Positions 19,975-30,532 of a DNA stretch of 64,000 nucleotides are shown piece after piece (the first letter of the stretch is position 1; each line of letters starts with the position of its first letter). The position numbers were made by a program, and so were the translations under genes. The notes under the pieces were generated by a model. The model saw only the letters and a list, made by a program, of their open reading frames with translations. It ran no database searches and was not told the origin of the DNA. The stretch comes from Bifidobacterium breve DSM 20213 = JCM 1192. Lineage in GTDB: Bacteria > Actinomycetota > Actinomycetes > Actinomycetales > Bifidobacteriaceae. Location: contig NZ_AP012324.1 in the NCBI RefSeq assembly GCF_001025175.1, positions 558,001 through 622,000 of the forward strand, read 5' to 3'.

Positions 19975-20012
19975 AGATGGGGCGTACTGTATGTAACACA
20001 GGCGCCCCATCT
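19975..20012 (+). terminator. Hairpin between binding protein and permease genes
   Basis: Perfect 10-bp arms AGATGGGGCG (19975-19984) and CGCCCCATCT (20003-20012). There is no U-tract. It lies inside the transporter unit, so it may only reduce downstream expression relative to the abundant binding protein. Confidence 0.55.
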
Positions 20013-20084
20013 GTGCGCTAAGGTTCAACGCTAGTTGCAACTATCGCAGCCCAGGCTGCCCAAAGACACCCAAGGAACCAAACT

Positions 20085-21068
20085 ATGGCGAAGAAAGAAG
20101 TCGACGGCGAAGGATTGAACATCCCCAACCGCATCAAGGCGCTGCCGGTCAAGCGCCCCGGCCCGATTGTGGCCGCCGTGATTGTGGTGCTGCTCGCCGC
20201 GATGCTTATTCAGGGCATGATCACCAATCCGCGATTGGATTGGCCCACGGTCTGGAAGTACCTATTCAACGAGAACGTACTTGAAGGCATCCAGTACACG
20301 CTCACCCTGACCGTGATTTCCATGGTCGTGGCCATCATCCTGTCGGTGATTCTCGCCATTATGCGCAAGTCCATCAATCCGGTGCTGCGCGGTGTCAGCT
20401 GGTTCTTCATCTGGTTCTTCCGCGGTACGCCTGTGTACACGCAGCTCATCTTCTGGGGTCTGTTCGCCGTGCTGATTCCAAAAATCAGCCTTGGCATTCC
20501 CTTTACCTCAGTGGAATTCTGGAGCATCGACTCCAACGTGGTGGTCACTGCATTCAATGCGGCATGGATTGGCTTGGCCCTGAACGAGGCCGCCTACCTG
20601 TCCGAAATCGTGCGCGCCGGTCTTGAAGCCGTGGATCCCGGCCAGACTGAGGCCGCCAAGGCGCTGGGCATGAACCGCACGCTTATCATGCGTCGTATCG
20701 TGCTGCCGCAGGCCATGCGCATCATCATCCCGCCCACCGGCAACGAGACCATCGGCATGCTGAAGACCACCTCGCTGGTCACCGCCGTGCCGTTCACCCT
20801 CGAACTGCAGTTTGCCACCAACGCCATCGCCAACCGTATCTACAAGCCGATTCCACTGCTGATCGTGGCCTGCTTCTGGTATCTGCTGATTACCTCCATC
20901 CTTATGGTGTGCCAGTCCCGCCTCGAAGCGCACTTCGGCAAGGGCTTCGATGCCCGACCGGTGGGCACCAAGGGCAAGCAGGCGCCATTGCCGGGTAAGA
21001 CCGACGGTGAGCCGAAGGATGACGTGGACAAGCTCAACCAGACTACATTTGTCGGATTGAATGCATAA
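20085..21068 (+). CDS. Amino-acid ABC transporter permease
   Basis: HisM/GlnP-type membrane subunit, 327 residues. The family signature EAAYLSEIVRAGLEAVDPGQTEAAKALGM, with the EAA loop that contacts the ATPase, lies near residues 165-195, with several membrane spans around it. The N-terminal 30 residues are hydrophilic, and the C-terminal 40 residues are a charged tail rich in K, P and D. A single permease implies a homodimeric channel shared by both binding proteins. Confidence 0.9.
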   Translation: MAKKEVDGEGLNIPNRIKALPVKRPGPIVAAVIVVLLAAMLIQGMITNPRLDWPTVWKYLFNENVLEGIQYTLTLTVISMVVAIILSVILAIMRKSINPVLRGVSWFFIWFFRGTPVYTQLIFWGLFAVLIPKISLGIPFTSVEFWSIDSNVVVTAFNAAWIGLALNEAAYLSEIVRAGLEAVDPGQTEAAKALGMNRTLIMRRIVLPQAMRIIIPPTGNETIGMLKTTSLVTAVPFTLELQFATNAIANRIYKPIPLLIVACFWYLLITSILMVCQSRLEAHFGKGFDARPVGTKGKQAPLPGKTDGEPKDDVDKLNQTTFVGLNA

Positions 21069-21083
21069 GGCGGGAGTGCGATT

Positions 21084-21914
21084 ATGACTACGAATGACAT
21101 CACCAGTGTTGTCCCAGCCGTGCACAAGGCGGCTGACGGTTCCGTGATTCCCGCTGTCAAGGCGGTGCAGGTGCACAAGGCCTTCGGCCCACTGCATGTG
21201 CTCAAGGGTATCGATCTGACCGTTATGCCCGGTACCGTGACGGTGATTCTGGGACCCTCTGGTTCCGGCAAGTCCACATTCCTACGCCTGATCAACCAGC
21301 TGGAGACTTTGACCGGCGGTTCGATCGAGGTGGACGGCGAACTCATCGGATACAAGCATGTGACCAAGAACGGTCAGGATGTGCTGCAGACTCTGGATGA
21401 CAAGGAGATCGCCGCGCAGCGTTCCCGCTTGGGCATGGTGTTCCAGCGCTTCAACCTGTTCCCGCACATGACCGCCCTCGAAAACGTGATGGAAGCTCCG
21501 GTGCATGTGCAGCACAAGTCCAAGAGTGAAGCGCGCGCACTGGCCGAAGCCGAGTTGCAGCGCGTCGGTCTGGGCGATCGTATGGATTACTACCCGTCAC
21601 AGCTTTCCGGTGGCCAGCAGCAGCGTGTGGCCATCGCCCGTGCTCTGGCCATGAAGCCGGAAATCATGCTGTTCGACGAGCCGACTTCCGCCCTTGACCC
21701 CGAGCTGGTGGGCGAAGTGCTCAATGTGATGCTTTCCTTGGCCAAGGAGGGTATGACGATGGTGTGCGTGACGCACGAGATCGGCTTTGCACGTGAGGTC
21801 GCCGATCAGATTGTGTTTATGGATGGTGGTGTGGTCGTGGAGAAAGGCGGCCCCGAAATCATCGACAATCCGACCGAACCGAGGTTCAAAGACTTCCTGC
21901 AGCACGTGCTGTAG
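21084..21914 (+). CDS. Amino-acid ABC transporter ATP-binding protein
   Basis: A 276-residue GlnQ-type ATPase. Walker [10 protein letters not shown], the Q-loop [12 protein letters not shown], the signature [15 protein letters not shown], Walker [15 protein letters not shown] and the H-loop VCVTHE are all present. The first 25 residues are an extra N-terminal stretch. It starts 15 bp after the permease stop and ends the operon before a terminator. Confidence 0.92.
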   Translation: MTTNDITSVVPAVHKAADGSVIPAVKAVQVHKAFGPLHVLKGIDLTVMPGTVTVILGPSGSGKSTFLRLINQLETLTGGSIEVDGELIGYKHVTKNGQDVLQTLDDKEIAAQRSRLGMVFQRFNLFPHMTALENVMEAPVHVQHKSKSEARALAEAELQRVGLGDRMDYYPSQLSGGQQQRVAIARALAMKPEIMLFDEPTSALDPELVGEVLNVMLSLAKEGMTMVCVTHEIGFAREVADQIVFMDGGVVVEKGGPEIIDNPTEPRFKDFLQHVL

Positions 21915-21924
21915 TCCGCACTCT

Positions 21925-21955
21925 GGCTCCCCCCTGAAGAGGGGAACCATTTTTT
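21925..21955 (+). terminator. Terminator of the amino-acid uptake operon
   Basis: A GGCTCCCC ... GGGGAACC stem, one mismatch in eight, followed by ATTTTTT. Confidence 0.7.
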
Positions 21956-22068
21956 GCGCCCCCGCTGGCGGGGGGGGCTGTCATGCAACGCATAACTGGG
22001 GGTGGTTCCTCTGATATGGCGGGAACCACCCCCAGTCGGCTCCTCCAACAGCCCCCGCCAGCGGGGGC
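21956..22068. repeat. Palindromic repeat element (second complete copy)
   Basis: Outer arms GCCCCCGCTGGCGGGGG-type at 21956-21981 and 22048-22068, and perfect inner 15-bp arms ACTGGGGGTGGTTCC (21995-22009) and its complement (22022-22036). It has the same architecture as the copy at 9940-10053. It sits between the amino-acid operon terminator and the glmS promoter; 21915-22155 holds no gene. Confidence 0.8.
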
Positions 22069-22155
22069 ACGGCTAGGGCCCCGCATGTTCCAATCCTGCA
22101 AAGGCGGCGGGTTGGATTCGCTTCAGGCAATGTTTGTCCGCTAGGCTGGTGAGCC

Positions 22156-24048
22156 ATGTGTGGAATCGTTGGATATGCGGGAAATGTGGAAACGGCGTGC
22201 GGCAAGCCCTTGGAGGTCTGTCTGCAAGGCTTGGAACGTCTGGAATACCGAGGATATGATTCAGCCGGCGTGGCGCTGACCGCATCTGGCATGGATAAAG
22301 TGACCGTGCGCAAGAAGGCCGGTCGTCTGAAGAATCTGGTCGAAGACATCGAATGTAAGCCAATGCCGCTGGCCACCGTGGGTATCGGCCATACGCGTTG
22401 GGCCACCAACGGCGAGCCGAGCGATGTGAACGCACATCCGCATACTAGTATGGACGGCAAAGTCGCCATCATTCACAACGGCATCATCGAGAACGCCTCC
22501 CAGCTGCGCCTTGATCTGCAGGCCGAGGGCTACCGATTCGCCTCCGCCACGGATACCGAAGTGGCCGCCAAGCTGCTGGGCAAAATCGTGGACAAGATCA
22601 TTGCGGAAGAGGGCAAGCCGAACCTGTTCAAGGCAGTGCGCCGCATGGCCCGCATGTTGGAGGGCGCATTCACCATTCTGGCCACCGACTGCCGTCAGCC
22701 GGATATCGTGGTCGGCGCCCGTCATGATTCTCCGCTGGTTGTGGGCCTTGGCGATGGCGAGAACTTCCTCGGCTCCGATGTGGCCGCATTCGTGGCATAT
22801 ACCAAGCGCGCCATGGAAGTCGATCAGGATCAGGCCGTGTGCGTATCCGCCGATAAGGTCATTGTTACCGACTTCGACGGCAATGTGATTGAGAATCCGA
22901 AGACCTACACCGTGGACTGGGACGCCTCGGCCGCCGAAAAGGGTGGCTGGGATTCCTTTATGGACAAGGAAATCCACGAGGATCCGGCCGCCGTGCAGCG
23001 CACGCTGCTGGGCCGTTTCGACCCAAACGGCGACATCACCCTCGATGAGGTGCGCATCGACCAGCATGACTTTAAGGCCATTGACAAGATCATCGTCGTG
23101 GCCTGCGGCACCGCCAGCTATGCCGGTCAGGTGGCCAAGTACGCCATCGAACACTGGGTGCGTATCCCAGTGGAAATCGAACTCGCGCACGAATTCCGTT
23201 ACCGCGACCCGATTCTGACCCCGCGTACGCTCGTGGTGGCCATCTCTCAGTCCGGTGAAACCATGGATACGCTGATGGCCCTGCGCCACGCGCGCGAACA
23301 AGGCTCCAAAGTGCTGGCCATCTGCAACACGCAGGGTGCTTCCATTCCTCGCGAATCCGACGCCGTGCTCTACACGCACGCCGGCCCGGAAGTCGCCGTT
23401 GCCTCCACCAAGGCCTTCGTGGCGCAGATCACCGCCGCCTATTTGCTGGGCCTGTATCTGGCGCAGGTCAAGGGTGCGATGTTCCGCGACGAGATTCATC
23501 AGGTGCTTGACTCCCTGAAGGACATGCCGCGCAAGATCCAGTGGGTGCTCGACACGCAGCCCAAGACCATCCAGGCCGCCGCCGAGCGCATGGTGAATGC
23601 CAACTCCTTCCTGTTCCTTGGCCGCCATGTGGGATACCCGGTGGCGCTGGAAGGTGCGCTGAAGCTCAAGGAGATCGCCTACACCTTTACCGAGGGCTTT
23701 GCGGCCGGCGAATTGAAGCATGGCCCGATTGCACTGGTGGACGAGGGTGAGCCCGTGGTGTTCATCGTGCCGCCGGAGCGTGGCCGCAATGTGCTGCACG
23801 CCAAGGTGATTTCCGGCATCGAGGAGGTCAAGGCTCGTGGCGCGTACATCATTGCCGTGGCCGAGCAGGGCGACCCGGATGTGGAACGGTATGCTGATGT
23901 GGTGTTCTGGCGCCCGGCCTGCCCGACGCTGATGAGCCCGCTGGTGGATGTGGTGCCGCTGCAGCTGTTCGCCATGGATATGGCCAAGCTCAAGGGCTAT
24001 GACGTGGATAAGCCCCGCAACCTCGCCAAGTCCGTCACCGTTGAGTAA
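22156..24048 (+). CDS. glmS: Glutamine-fructose-6-phosphate aminotransferase
   Basis: Makes glucosamine-6-phosphate from fructose-6-phosphate and glutamine, the entry to UDP-GlcNAc. The 630-residue protein begins MCGIVGYAG, with the catalytic Cys at position 2 after Met removal. The glutaminase domain (1-about 240) is followed by two SIS domains, including CGTASYAGQV, ISQSGETMDT, ASTKAF and the C-terminal KPRNLAKSVTVE. A TAGGCT -10-like box lies 8 bp before the ATG, so the mRNA may be nearly leaderless. No glmS ribozyme was seen. Confidence 0.95.
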   Translation: MCGIVGYAGNVETACGKPLEVCLQGLERLEYRGYDSAGVALTASGMDKVTVRKKAGRLKNLVEDIECKPMPLATVGIGHTRWATNGEPSDVNAHPHTSMDGKVAIIHNGIIENASQLRLDLQAEGYRFASATDTEVAAKLLGKIVDKIIAEEGKPNLFKAVRRMARMLEGAFTILATDCRQPDIVVGARHDSPLVVGLGDGENFLGSDVAAFVAYTKRAMEVDQDQAVCVSADKVIVTDFDGNVIENPKTYTVDWDASAAEKGGWDSFMDKEIHEDPAAVQRTLLGRFDPNGDITLDEVRIDQHDFKAIDKIIVVACGTASYAGQVAKYAIEHWVRIPVEIELAHEFRYRDPILTPRTLVVAISQSGETMDTLMALRHAREQGSKVLAICNTQGASIPRESDAVLYTHAGPEVAVASTKAFVAQITAAYLLGLYLAQVKGAMFRDEIHQVLDSLKDMPRKIQWVLDTQPKTIQAAAERMVNANSFLFLGRHVGYPVALEGALKLKEIAYTFTEGFAAGELKHGPIALVDEGEPVVFIVPPERGRNVLHAKVISGIEEVKARGAYIIAVAEQGDPDVERYADVVFWRPACPTLMSPLVDVVPLQLFAMDMAKLKGYDVDKPRNLAKSVTVE

Positions 24049-24826
24049 GCCACACCGATACGTTATTGACGAGCCTCATATTCCGTTTGAGATGGACGTG
24101 CTGTATGAGGACGAGCGGATCATTGTGGTGGATAAGCCGCATTTTCTGGCTACCATGCCGCGCGGCATGTGGTATCGCGAAACCGCGCTGATCCGATTGC
24201 GCGAGCGTCTGGGGGAGCCGGATATCACACCGGCCCACCGTTTGGATCGCATGACTGCGGGCGTACTGGTCTTTGTGCGTGATCCGGCTTGCCGTGGAGC
24301 GTATCAGATGCTGTTCCAGAACAAGCAAGCCACCAAGGTCTATGAATGTCTGGCATCGTGCGCGCCGATTCGTCGACCGCGATTCGGCACGATTACACAG
24401 GCTGAGCCGCCGCGTCCGTTTCCGTTGCTGCGCCGTTCGCACATCACCAAGGAGCGTGGCACGTTGGCCGCCTTCGAGGAGCCGGGCGCAGTCAATGCTG
24501 AGACCCTGATCGAGCGCGGCGAACTCATACTTACTTCCGCTGGCGGGAGGTGGCGCGAAGCGCCGGAGGGTGGTCCCTGTCTGGAGAATCCCCCCATCTG
24601 CCGCTACACGCTTCATCCGCGCACCGGCAAAACCCATCAACTGCGCGTCCACATGAACTCACTGGGCCTACCCATCGTGGGTGACGATTTCTACCCGCGC
24701 ATCCAGACGCGCCTTTACGACGATTTCAGCCAACCATTGCAATTGGTCGCACGTGTGCTGCGCTTCACCGACCCAGTAACAGGGAAGCGACAAGAATTCG
24801 TTTCCCGTATACCATTAATCAGCTAA
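24041..24826 (+). CDS. RluA-family pseudouridine synthase
   Basis: RNA pseudouridylation enzyme, about 261 residues. Its core YEDERIIVVDKPHFLATMPRG is followed by HRLDRMTAGVLVF with the catalytic Asp, and the RTGKTHQLRVHMNSLGLPIVGD motif is near the C-terminus. There is no S4 domain. TTG 24041 overlaps the glmS stop by 8 bp; ATG 24092 would give a shorter protein missing 17 residues. A copy of the dispersed palindromic repeat is translated in frame at 24534-24576 (AGGRWREAPEGG). The 3' end overlaps the convergent LacI gene by 8 bp. Confidence 0.85.
   Translation: MSKPHRYVIDEPHIPFEMDVLYEDERIIVVDKPHFLATMPRGMWYRETALIRLRERLGEPDITPAHRLDRMTAGVLVFVRDPACRGAYQMLFQNKQATKVYECLASCAPIRRPRFGTITQAEPPRPFPLLRRSHITKERGTLAAFEEPGAVNAETLIERGELILTSAGGRWREAPEGGPCLENPPICRYTLHPRTGKTHQLRVHMNSLGLPIVGDDFYPRIQTRLYDDFSQPLQLVARVLRFTDPVTGKRQEFVSRIPLIS
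24534..24576. repeat. Half palindromic element inside a coding sequence
   Basis: CTTCCGCTGGCGGGAGG, then GGCGCGAAGCGCC and GGAGGGTGGT, matches the left half of the dispersed family. It lies entirely within the pseudouridine synthase frame, between conserved blocks, and adds about 14 residues without breaking the frame. Confidence 0.7.
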
Positions 24827-25829
24827 TGTCGCGGACGGAACCGCGCTCGATGAGTTCGGTGGGGATTACGGTTTTGATGCCGGCCGGTACTTTCTCGCCT
24901 TCGCATTGACGGCGGACCATGGAGAACGCGGTGGCGCCGATGGCGTCATTGCGCATGCGCATGGTGGTGAGGTTGAGTCTTGGCACCACGTCGACCAGCG
25001 AATCGTCCACGCCCACAATGCTTACGTCTTCCGGCACGCGCTTGCCGGCTGATTCCAATCCGAGCATCGCACCGTAGGCCATCTGATCGTTGGCCGCATA
25101 GATTGCGGTGCATTCCGGGTCGTGAGCCAGCGCCACGCCTGCCTGATAGCCGGAGTCGGCACACCAGTCGCCGATATACATGCTCGGTACGCGCGCGCCT
25201 ATTTGTTCCAAGGCTTCACGCCAGCCTTGCGCTCGGCTTTCGGCAGCACGTGAAGTGACTGGGCCGGCGATATGGTAGACGGTCTTATGGCCTTTGCTCA
25301 TCAAATAGTCGACGATGGCTGTGGAACATCCGTACTGATCGGCGTCAACGGTGGGGCAGTGGTCGGCTGCCGCCTCGGAAATCAGCACAACCGGTAGTTC
25401 TCGCGGTGGTTTGTATCCCACGAAGTCGGAAATGCGTTCCTCAAGCACCACGATGACGCCATCTACGGGTTGACGTTGCATGCGGTCGATGGTGGAGGCC
25501 AGCGTACGTTCTGCGCCGTTGCTCATAGTCTGAATGGTGACGGAATAGCCGTCCTCGGCTGCATGGGTGACAATGGAATCGAGTATCCGGGCATTACCGA
25601 ACCTGGTGGTGTCGAACATCACTACGCCGATATCCTGGAATCGCCCATGCTTCAATGCTCGGGCGGCGTAATTCGGACGATATCCGAGGCGTTCCATCGC
25701 GGCTTCAACGCGCTGGCGGGTTTCCGGCTTGACCGCATTGCTGTCATTCGCCACACGGGATACGGTTTGCGGCGAAACGCCGGCCGCCTTAGCCACATCT
25801 TGCATGGAAACCTGTGTTGGTCTCGCCAT
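24819..25829 (-). CDS. lntR: LacI-family regulator of the lnt-type beta-galactoside locus
   Basis: A 336-residue LacI/GalR repressor. The N-terminal helix-turn-helix reads VSMQDVAKAAGVSPQTVSRVANDSNAVKPETR, with the hinge NYAARALK, and then a periplasmic-binding-like effector domain. It is divergent from the permease/GH42/binding-protein genes, the order known for the characterised lnt (lacto-N-tetraose) locus of B. breve. The symbol is by that synteny. Four sites sharing TGTTAT(C/G) around 25900, 25989, 30317 and 30380 are the probable operators. Confidence 0.85.
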   Translation of the reverse strand: MARPTQVSMQDVAKAAGVSPQTVSRVANDSNAVKPETRQRVEAAMERLGYRPNYAARALKHGRFQDIGVVMFDTTRFGNARILDSIVTHAAEDGYSVTIQTMSNGAERTLASTIDRMQRQPVDGVIVVLEERISDFVGYKPPRELPVVLISEAAADHCPTVDADQYGCSTAIVDYLMSKGHKTVYHIAGPVTSRAAESRAQGWREALEQIGARVPSMYIGDWCADSGYQAGVALAHDPECTAIYAANDQMAYGAMLGLESAGKRVPEDVSIVGVDDSLVDVVPRLNLTTMRMRNDAIGATAFSMVRRQCEGEKVPAGIKTVIPTELIERGSVRDIS

Positions 25830-25899
25830 CTCGCCCCTCGCTTGTCTCTCAAACGACAGCGGTCATACCGCTGCGATGTCTACCATGTATCGCGTGAAC

Positions 25900-25912
25900 G
25901 GTAACGATAACA
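25900..25912. promoter_or_regulatory. Probable LntR operator 1
   Basis: GGTAACGATAACA, i.e. TGTTATCGTTACC on the minus strand, lies 71 bp upstream of the regulator start. It probably serves autoregulation. Confidence 0.5.
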
Positions 25913-25968
25913 TCATTGTTTTCGTGACCATTGTAACAGCTAGCGCAAAAACATTGAATTCAACACGA

Positions 25969-26004
25969 TTGGACAATGTTATGAATGGTGTTATGATGAT
26001 AACG
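25969..26004 (+). promoter_or_regulatory. lnt operon promoter with overlapping operator 2
   Basis: TTGGAC (25969-25974), 17 bp, TATGAT (25992-25997). The operator TGTTATGATGATAACG (25989-26004; arms GTTAT/ATAAC) covers the -10 box, a position suited to repression. Confidence 0.65.
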
Positions 26005-26044
26005 TAAACAATTTTGGTCAACCTTCGAAGGAGAGGGGTTGGAA

Positions 26045-26971
26045 ATGGCTTCAGCCGATGTCGCTGCCGTGCCTATGCACACGGATAAAGCGCGTGAGAA
26101 CAAGCATAAGGCCGATTGGCGTGGATGGAAGTTCATGTGGCCGTTCACGGTGGTGTTCGTGTTCGTGTTCATTATTCCGATTGTGTACGCCATCTACATC
26201 AGCTTCTTCAAGAAGCAGATGATCGGCGGCACGAGGTTCGTCGGGGTCGAGAACTACGCGCGGTTGCTGCAGGACGGCCAGTTCTGGTCGTCCGTGGGTC
26301 GTGTGGCGCTGTTCACCTGCGTGCAGGTGCCGATCATGCTGTTCCTGTCGGCTGCCATGGCCCTCGCCCTGGATTCGATGAAGCTGCACGGCGCCAAGTT
26401 CTTCCGCATCAGCACGTTCCTGCCCTATGCGGTGCCCGCGGTGGTGTCCACGTTGGTGTGGGGCTTCGTGTACGGCGCGAAGTACGGCCTGGTGGGCTCG
26501 TTCAACGACTTCTTCGGCACGAACGTCGACGTGCTGCAGCCGGGCGTGCTGCTTGCCTCCATCGGCAACATCAGCACGTGGGAGTTCACCGGCTACAACA
26601 TGCTGATCTTCTACTCGTCGCTGTCCACCATCCCGCACTCCCTGTACGAGGCCGCGTCCATCGATGGCGCTTCCGAATGGCAGATCGTCAAGTCCATCAA
26701 GCTGCCCGAGCTGAAGGGCTCGCTGGCCATCACGGTGATCTTCTCGATCATCGGCAGCTTCCAGCTGTTCAACGAGCCGAGCATCTTGCAGAACATGGTT
26801 CCGGGCAACGCGATCACCACGTACTACACGCCGAACATGTACGCGTACAACCTGAGCTTCTCCGGCAACCAGTCGAATTACGCGGCCGCTCTGGCCATCG
26901 TGATGGCCGTCATCACCATGGCCATCGCCTACGCCGTGCAGCTGAAGAGCATGAAGGAGCAGATGAAGTGA
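26045..26971 (+). CDS. lntP1: Sugar ABC transporter permease 1
   Basis: MalF/UgpA-type membrane subunit, 308 residues, six spans, with the EAA loop at YEAASIDGASEWQIVKSIKLPEL. AAGGAGAGG precedes ATG 26045; the TTG at 26039 is less suitable. First gene of the operon with permease 2 and the GH42 enzyme. No ATPase is encoded here, as usual for bifidobacterial oligosaccharide importers that share a common MsmK-type ATPase. Symbol by synteny with the B. breve lnt locus. Confidence 0.88.
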   Translation: MASADVAAVPMHTDKARENKHKADWRGWKFMWPFTVVFVFVFIIPIVYAIYISFFKKQMIGGTRFVGVENYARLLQDGQFWSSVGRVALFTCVQVPIMLFLSAAMALALDSMKLHGAKFFRISTFLPYAVPAVVSTLVWGFVYGAKYGLVGSFNDFFGTNVDVLQPGVLLASIGNISTWEFTGYNMLIFYSSLSTIPHSLYEAASIDGASEWQIVKSIKLPELKGSLAITVIFSIIGSFQLFNEPSILQNMVPGNAITTYYTPNMYAYNLSFSGNQSNYAAALAIVMAVITMAIAYAVQLKSMKEQMK

Positions 26972-27023
26972 CGACGACCGCCCGTATTGCCGGATTGGTT
27001 TCGATTGTGAAGGAGCGTGCGTG

Positions 27024-28022
27024 ATGAGTGCCGCAGCATCTACCCGTCTGACTGACGCCGAACTGAAGGCGCAGGAGAAGGCCGCCAGGAAGGCCGAGAA
27101 GGAACGCCAGAAGCGCATCGCCGCCGATGAGGCGGCCGAGCGCAGGCGCAGCGCCAGGGCCGGTTTCGCGAACGTGAGCAACCCGCGCCGTTCGACCCTG
27201 ATGACCGTGCTGTGCGCGATCTTCGCCGTGTACTGCCTGTTCCCGTTCGTGTACCTGGTGATCAACGCCACCAAGACCCAGGCCGACTTCACCTCCACGT
27301 TCGGCCTCGGCTTCGGCAAGAGCTTCGCCCTGTGGGACAACATCGTCACGGTGTTCACCTACCAGGGCGGCATCTTCGGCCGCTGGCTGGTCAACACCCT
27401 GCTCTACGTGGTCGTCGGCGCCGGCGGCGCCACCCTCCTGGCCATCATGGGCGGCTACGCGCTGGCCAAGTTCCGCTTCCCGGGCCGCAAGGCCGTGTTC
27501 GCCGTGATCATCGGCTCGATCTCCGTGCCGGGCATCGCCCTGGCCGTGCCGCAGTTCCTCCTGTTCGCCAAGCTGGGCCTGACCAACACCCCGTGGGCCA
27601 TGATCATCCCGTCGCTGATCTCCCCGTTCGGCCTGTACCTGATGTGGATCTTCAGCGAGCAGGCCGTGCCCACCGAGCTCCTGGAGGCCGCCCGCGTGGA
27701 CGGCGCGTCCGAGTTCCGCACGTTCTGGACCATCAGCCTGCCCCTTCTGGCCCCCGGTATCGTGACGACCGCCCTGTTCACGATCGTGGCGACGTGGAAC
27801 AACTACTTCCTGCCGTTGATCATGTTGAAGGACGCCGACTGGTACCCGCTGACCATCGGTCTGAACCAGTGGAAGGACCAGGCCTCGACCGCGGGCGGCC
27901 AGGCCATCCAGAACCTGGTGATCACCGGCTCCCTGATCACGATCATCCCGCTGGTCATCGCGTTCCTGTGCCTGCAGAAGTACTGGCAGTCCGGCCTCGC
28001 CGCAGGCGCCGTCAAGGAGTAA
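27024..28022 (+). CDS. lntP2: Sugar ABC transporter permease 2
   Basis: MalG/UgpE-type subunit, 332 residues. A highly charged N-terminal helix of about 40 residues (many A, E, K, R) precedes the first membrane span, and the EAA loop is LLEAARVDGASEFRTFWTI. The start is ATG 27024 with AAGGAG 8 nt upstream. It pairs with the preceding permease to form the channel. A GGCTCCCT/AGGGAGCC hairpin (28032-28055) follows the stop. Confidence 0.88.
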   Translation: MSAAASTRLTDAELKAQEKAARKAEKERQKRIAADEAAERRRSARAGFANVSNPRRSTLMTVLCAIFAVYCLFPFVYLVINATKTQADFTSTFGLGFGKSFALWDNIVTVFTYQGGIFGRWLVNTLLYVVVGAGGATLLAIMGGYALAKFRFPGRKAVFAVIIGSISVPGIALAVPQFLLFAKLGLTNTPWAMIIPSLISPFGLYLMWIFSEQAVPTELLEAARVDGASEFRTFWTISLPLLAPGIVTTALFTIVATWNNYFLPLIMLKDADWYPLTIGLNQWKDQASTAGGQAIQNLVITGSLITIIPLVIAFLCLQKYWQSGLAAGAVKE

Positions 28023-28082
28023 CCGTACTTCGGCTCCCTTCTGGTGGAGGGAGCCGAGATAAAGGCATAACCACTAACAGGA

Positions 28083-28151
28083 AGGAGGCGCCTATGCAGA
28101 TATTCGCATTGTTGAGAATCGTGCAGGCGCCTCCTTGCGTATCTGCGTGAC
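28083..28151 (+). other. Hairpin and 18-codon mini-ORF between lntP2 and lntA
   Basis: Perfect 12-bp arms AAGGAGGCGCCT (28083-28094) and AGGCGCCTCCTT (28126-28137) with a 31-nt loop. The left arm is also a consensus Shine-Dalgarno for an ATG at 28095, opening an 18-residue frame (stop 28149-28151). The ribosome site would be masked in the folded RNA. Confidence 0.5.
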
Positions 28152-28186
28152 TCCCATTTGCCCACACGTAGATATTTATTCATTAA

Positions 28187-30277
<2,091 letters not shown>

Positions 30278-30298
30278 AGAGGTCTATTTATAGCGATT

Positions 30299-30348
30299 CA
30301 AATGCGATGGCGGGCGTGTTATCGATAACACGCCCGCCATCGCATTTG
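30299..30348. promoter_or_regulatory. Perfect 50-bp palindrome: lntA terminator plus central LntR operator
   Basis: Positions 30299-30323 and 30324-30348 are exact reverse complements with no loop. The centre (30317-30330) is TGTTATCGATAACA, the most symmetric of the LacI-type operator candidates. The whole is 21 bp after the GH42 stop and 19 bp before the next -10 box, so it can act as terminator in RNA and operator in DNA. Confidence 0.75.
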
Positions 30349-30393
30349 CGATTTGTTTTGAGATGTGTATACTAAAAGATGTTATCGCAACCA
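30345..30393 (+). promoter_or_regulatory. lntS promoter and operator
   Basis: TTTGCG (30345-30350), a 17-bp spacer and TATACT (30368-30373), followed by TGTTATCGCAACCA at 30380-30393, where a bound LacI protein would block the start. The 5' leader to the gene is about 150 nt and contains GAATCGT/ACGATTC and AGTGTC/GACACT inverted repeats. Confidence 0.6.
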
Positions 30394-30532
30394 TAGCGAA
30401 AGGAATGGCTTCATAGAGCCACTTCTCAGTGTCGAGGAGAAATCGATAATTGACACTAGGTAACACGCAATGATTGCGAGCGACAAAACAGTTTGAATCG
30501 TTCTAGACGATTCGAGGAAGGAGAACAGAACG

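Noticed and set aside
22072..22155. glmS ribozyme
   Set aside because: The short leader (about 84 bp after the repeat, with a -10 box 8 bp before the ATG) leaves no room for it.
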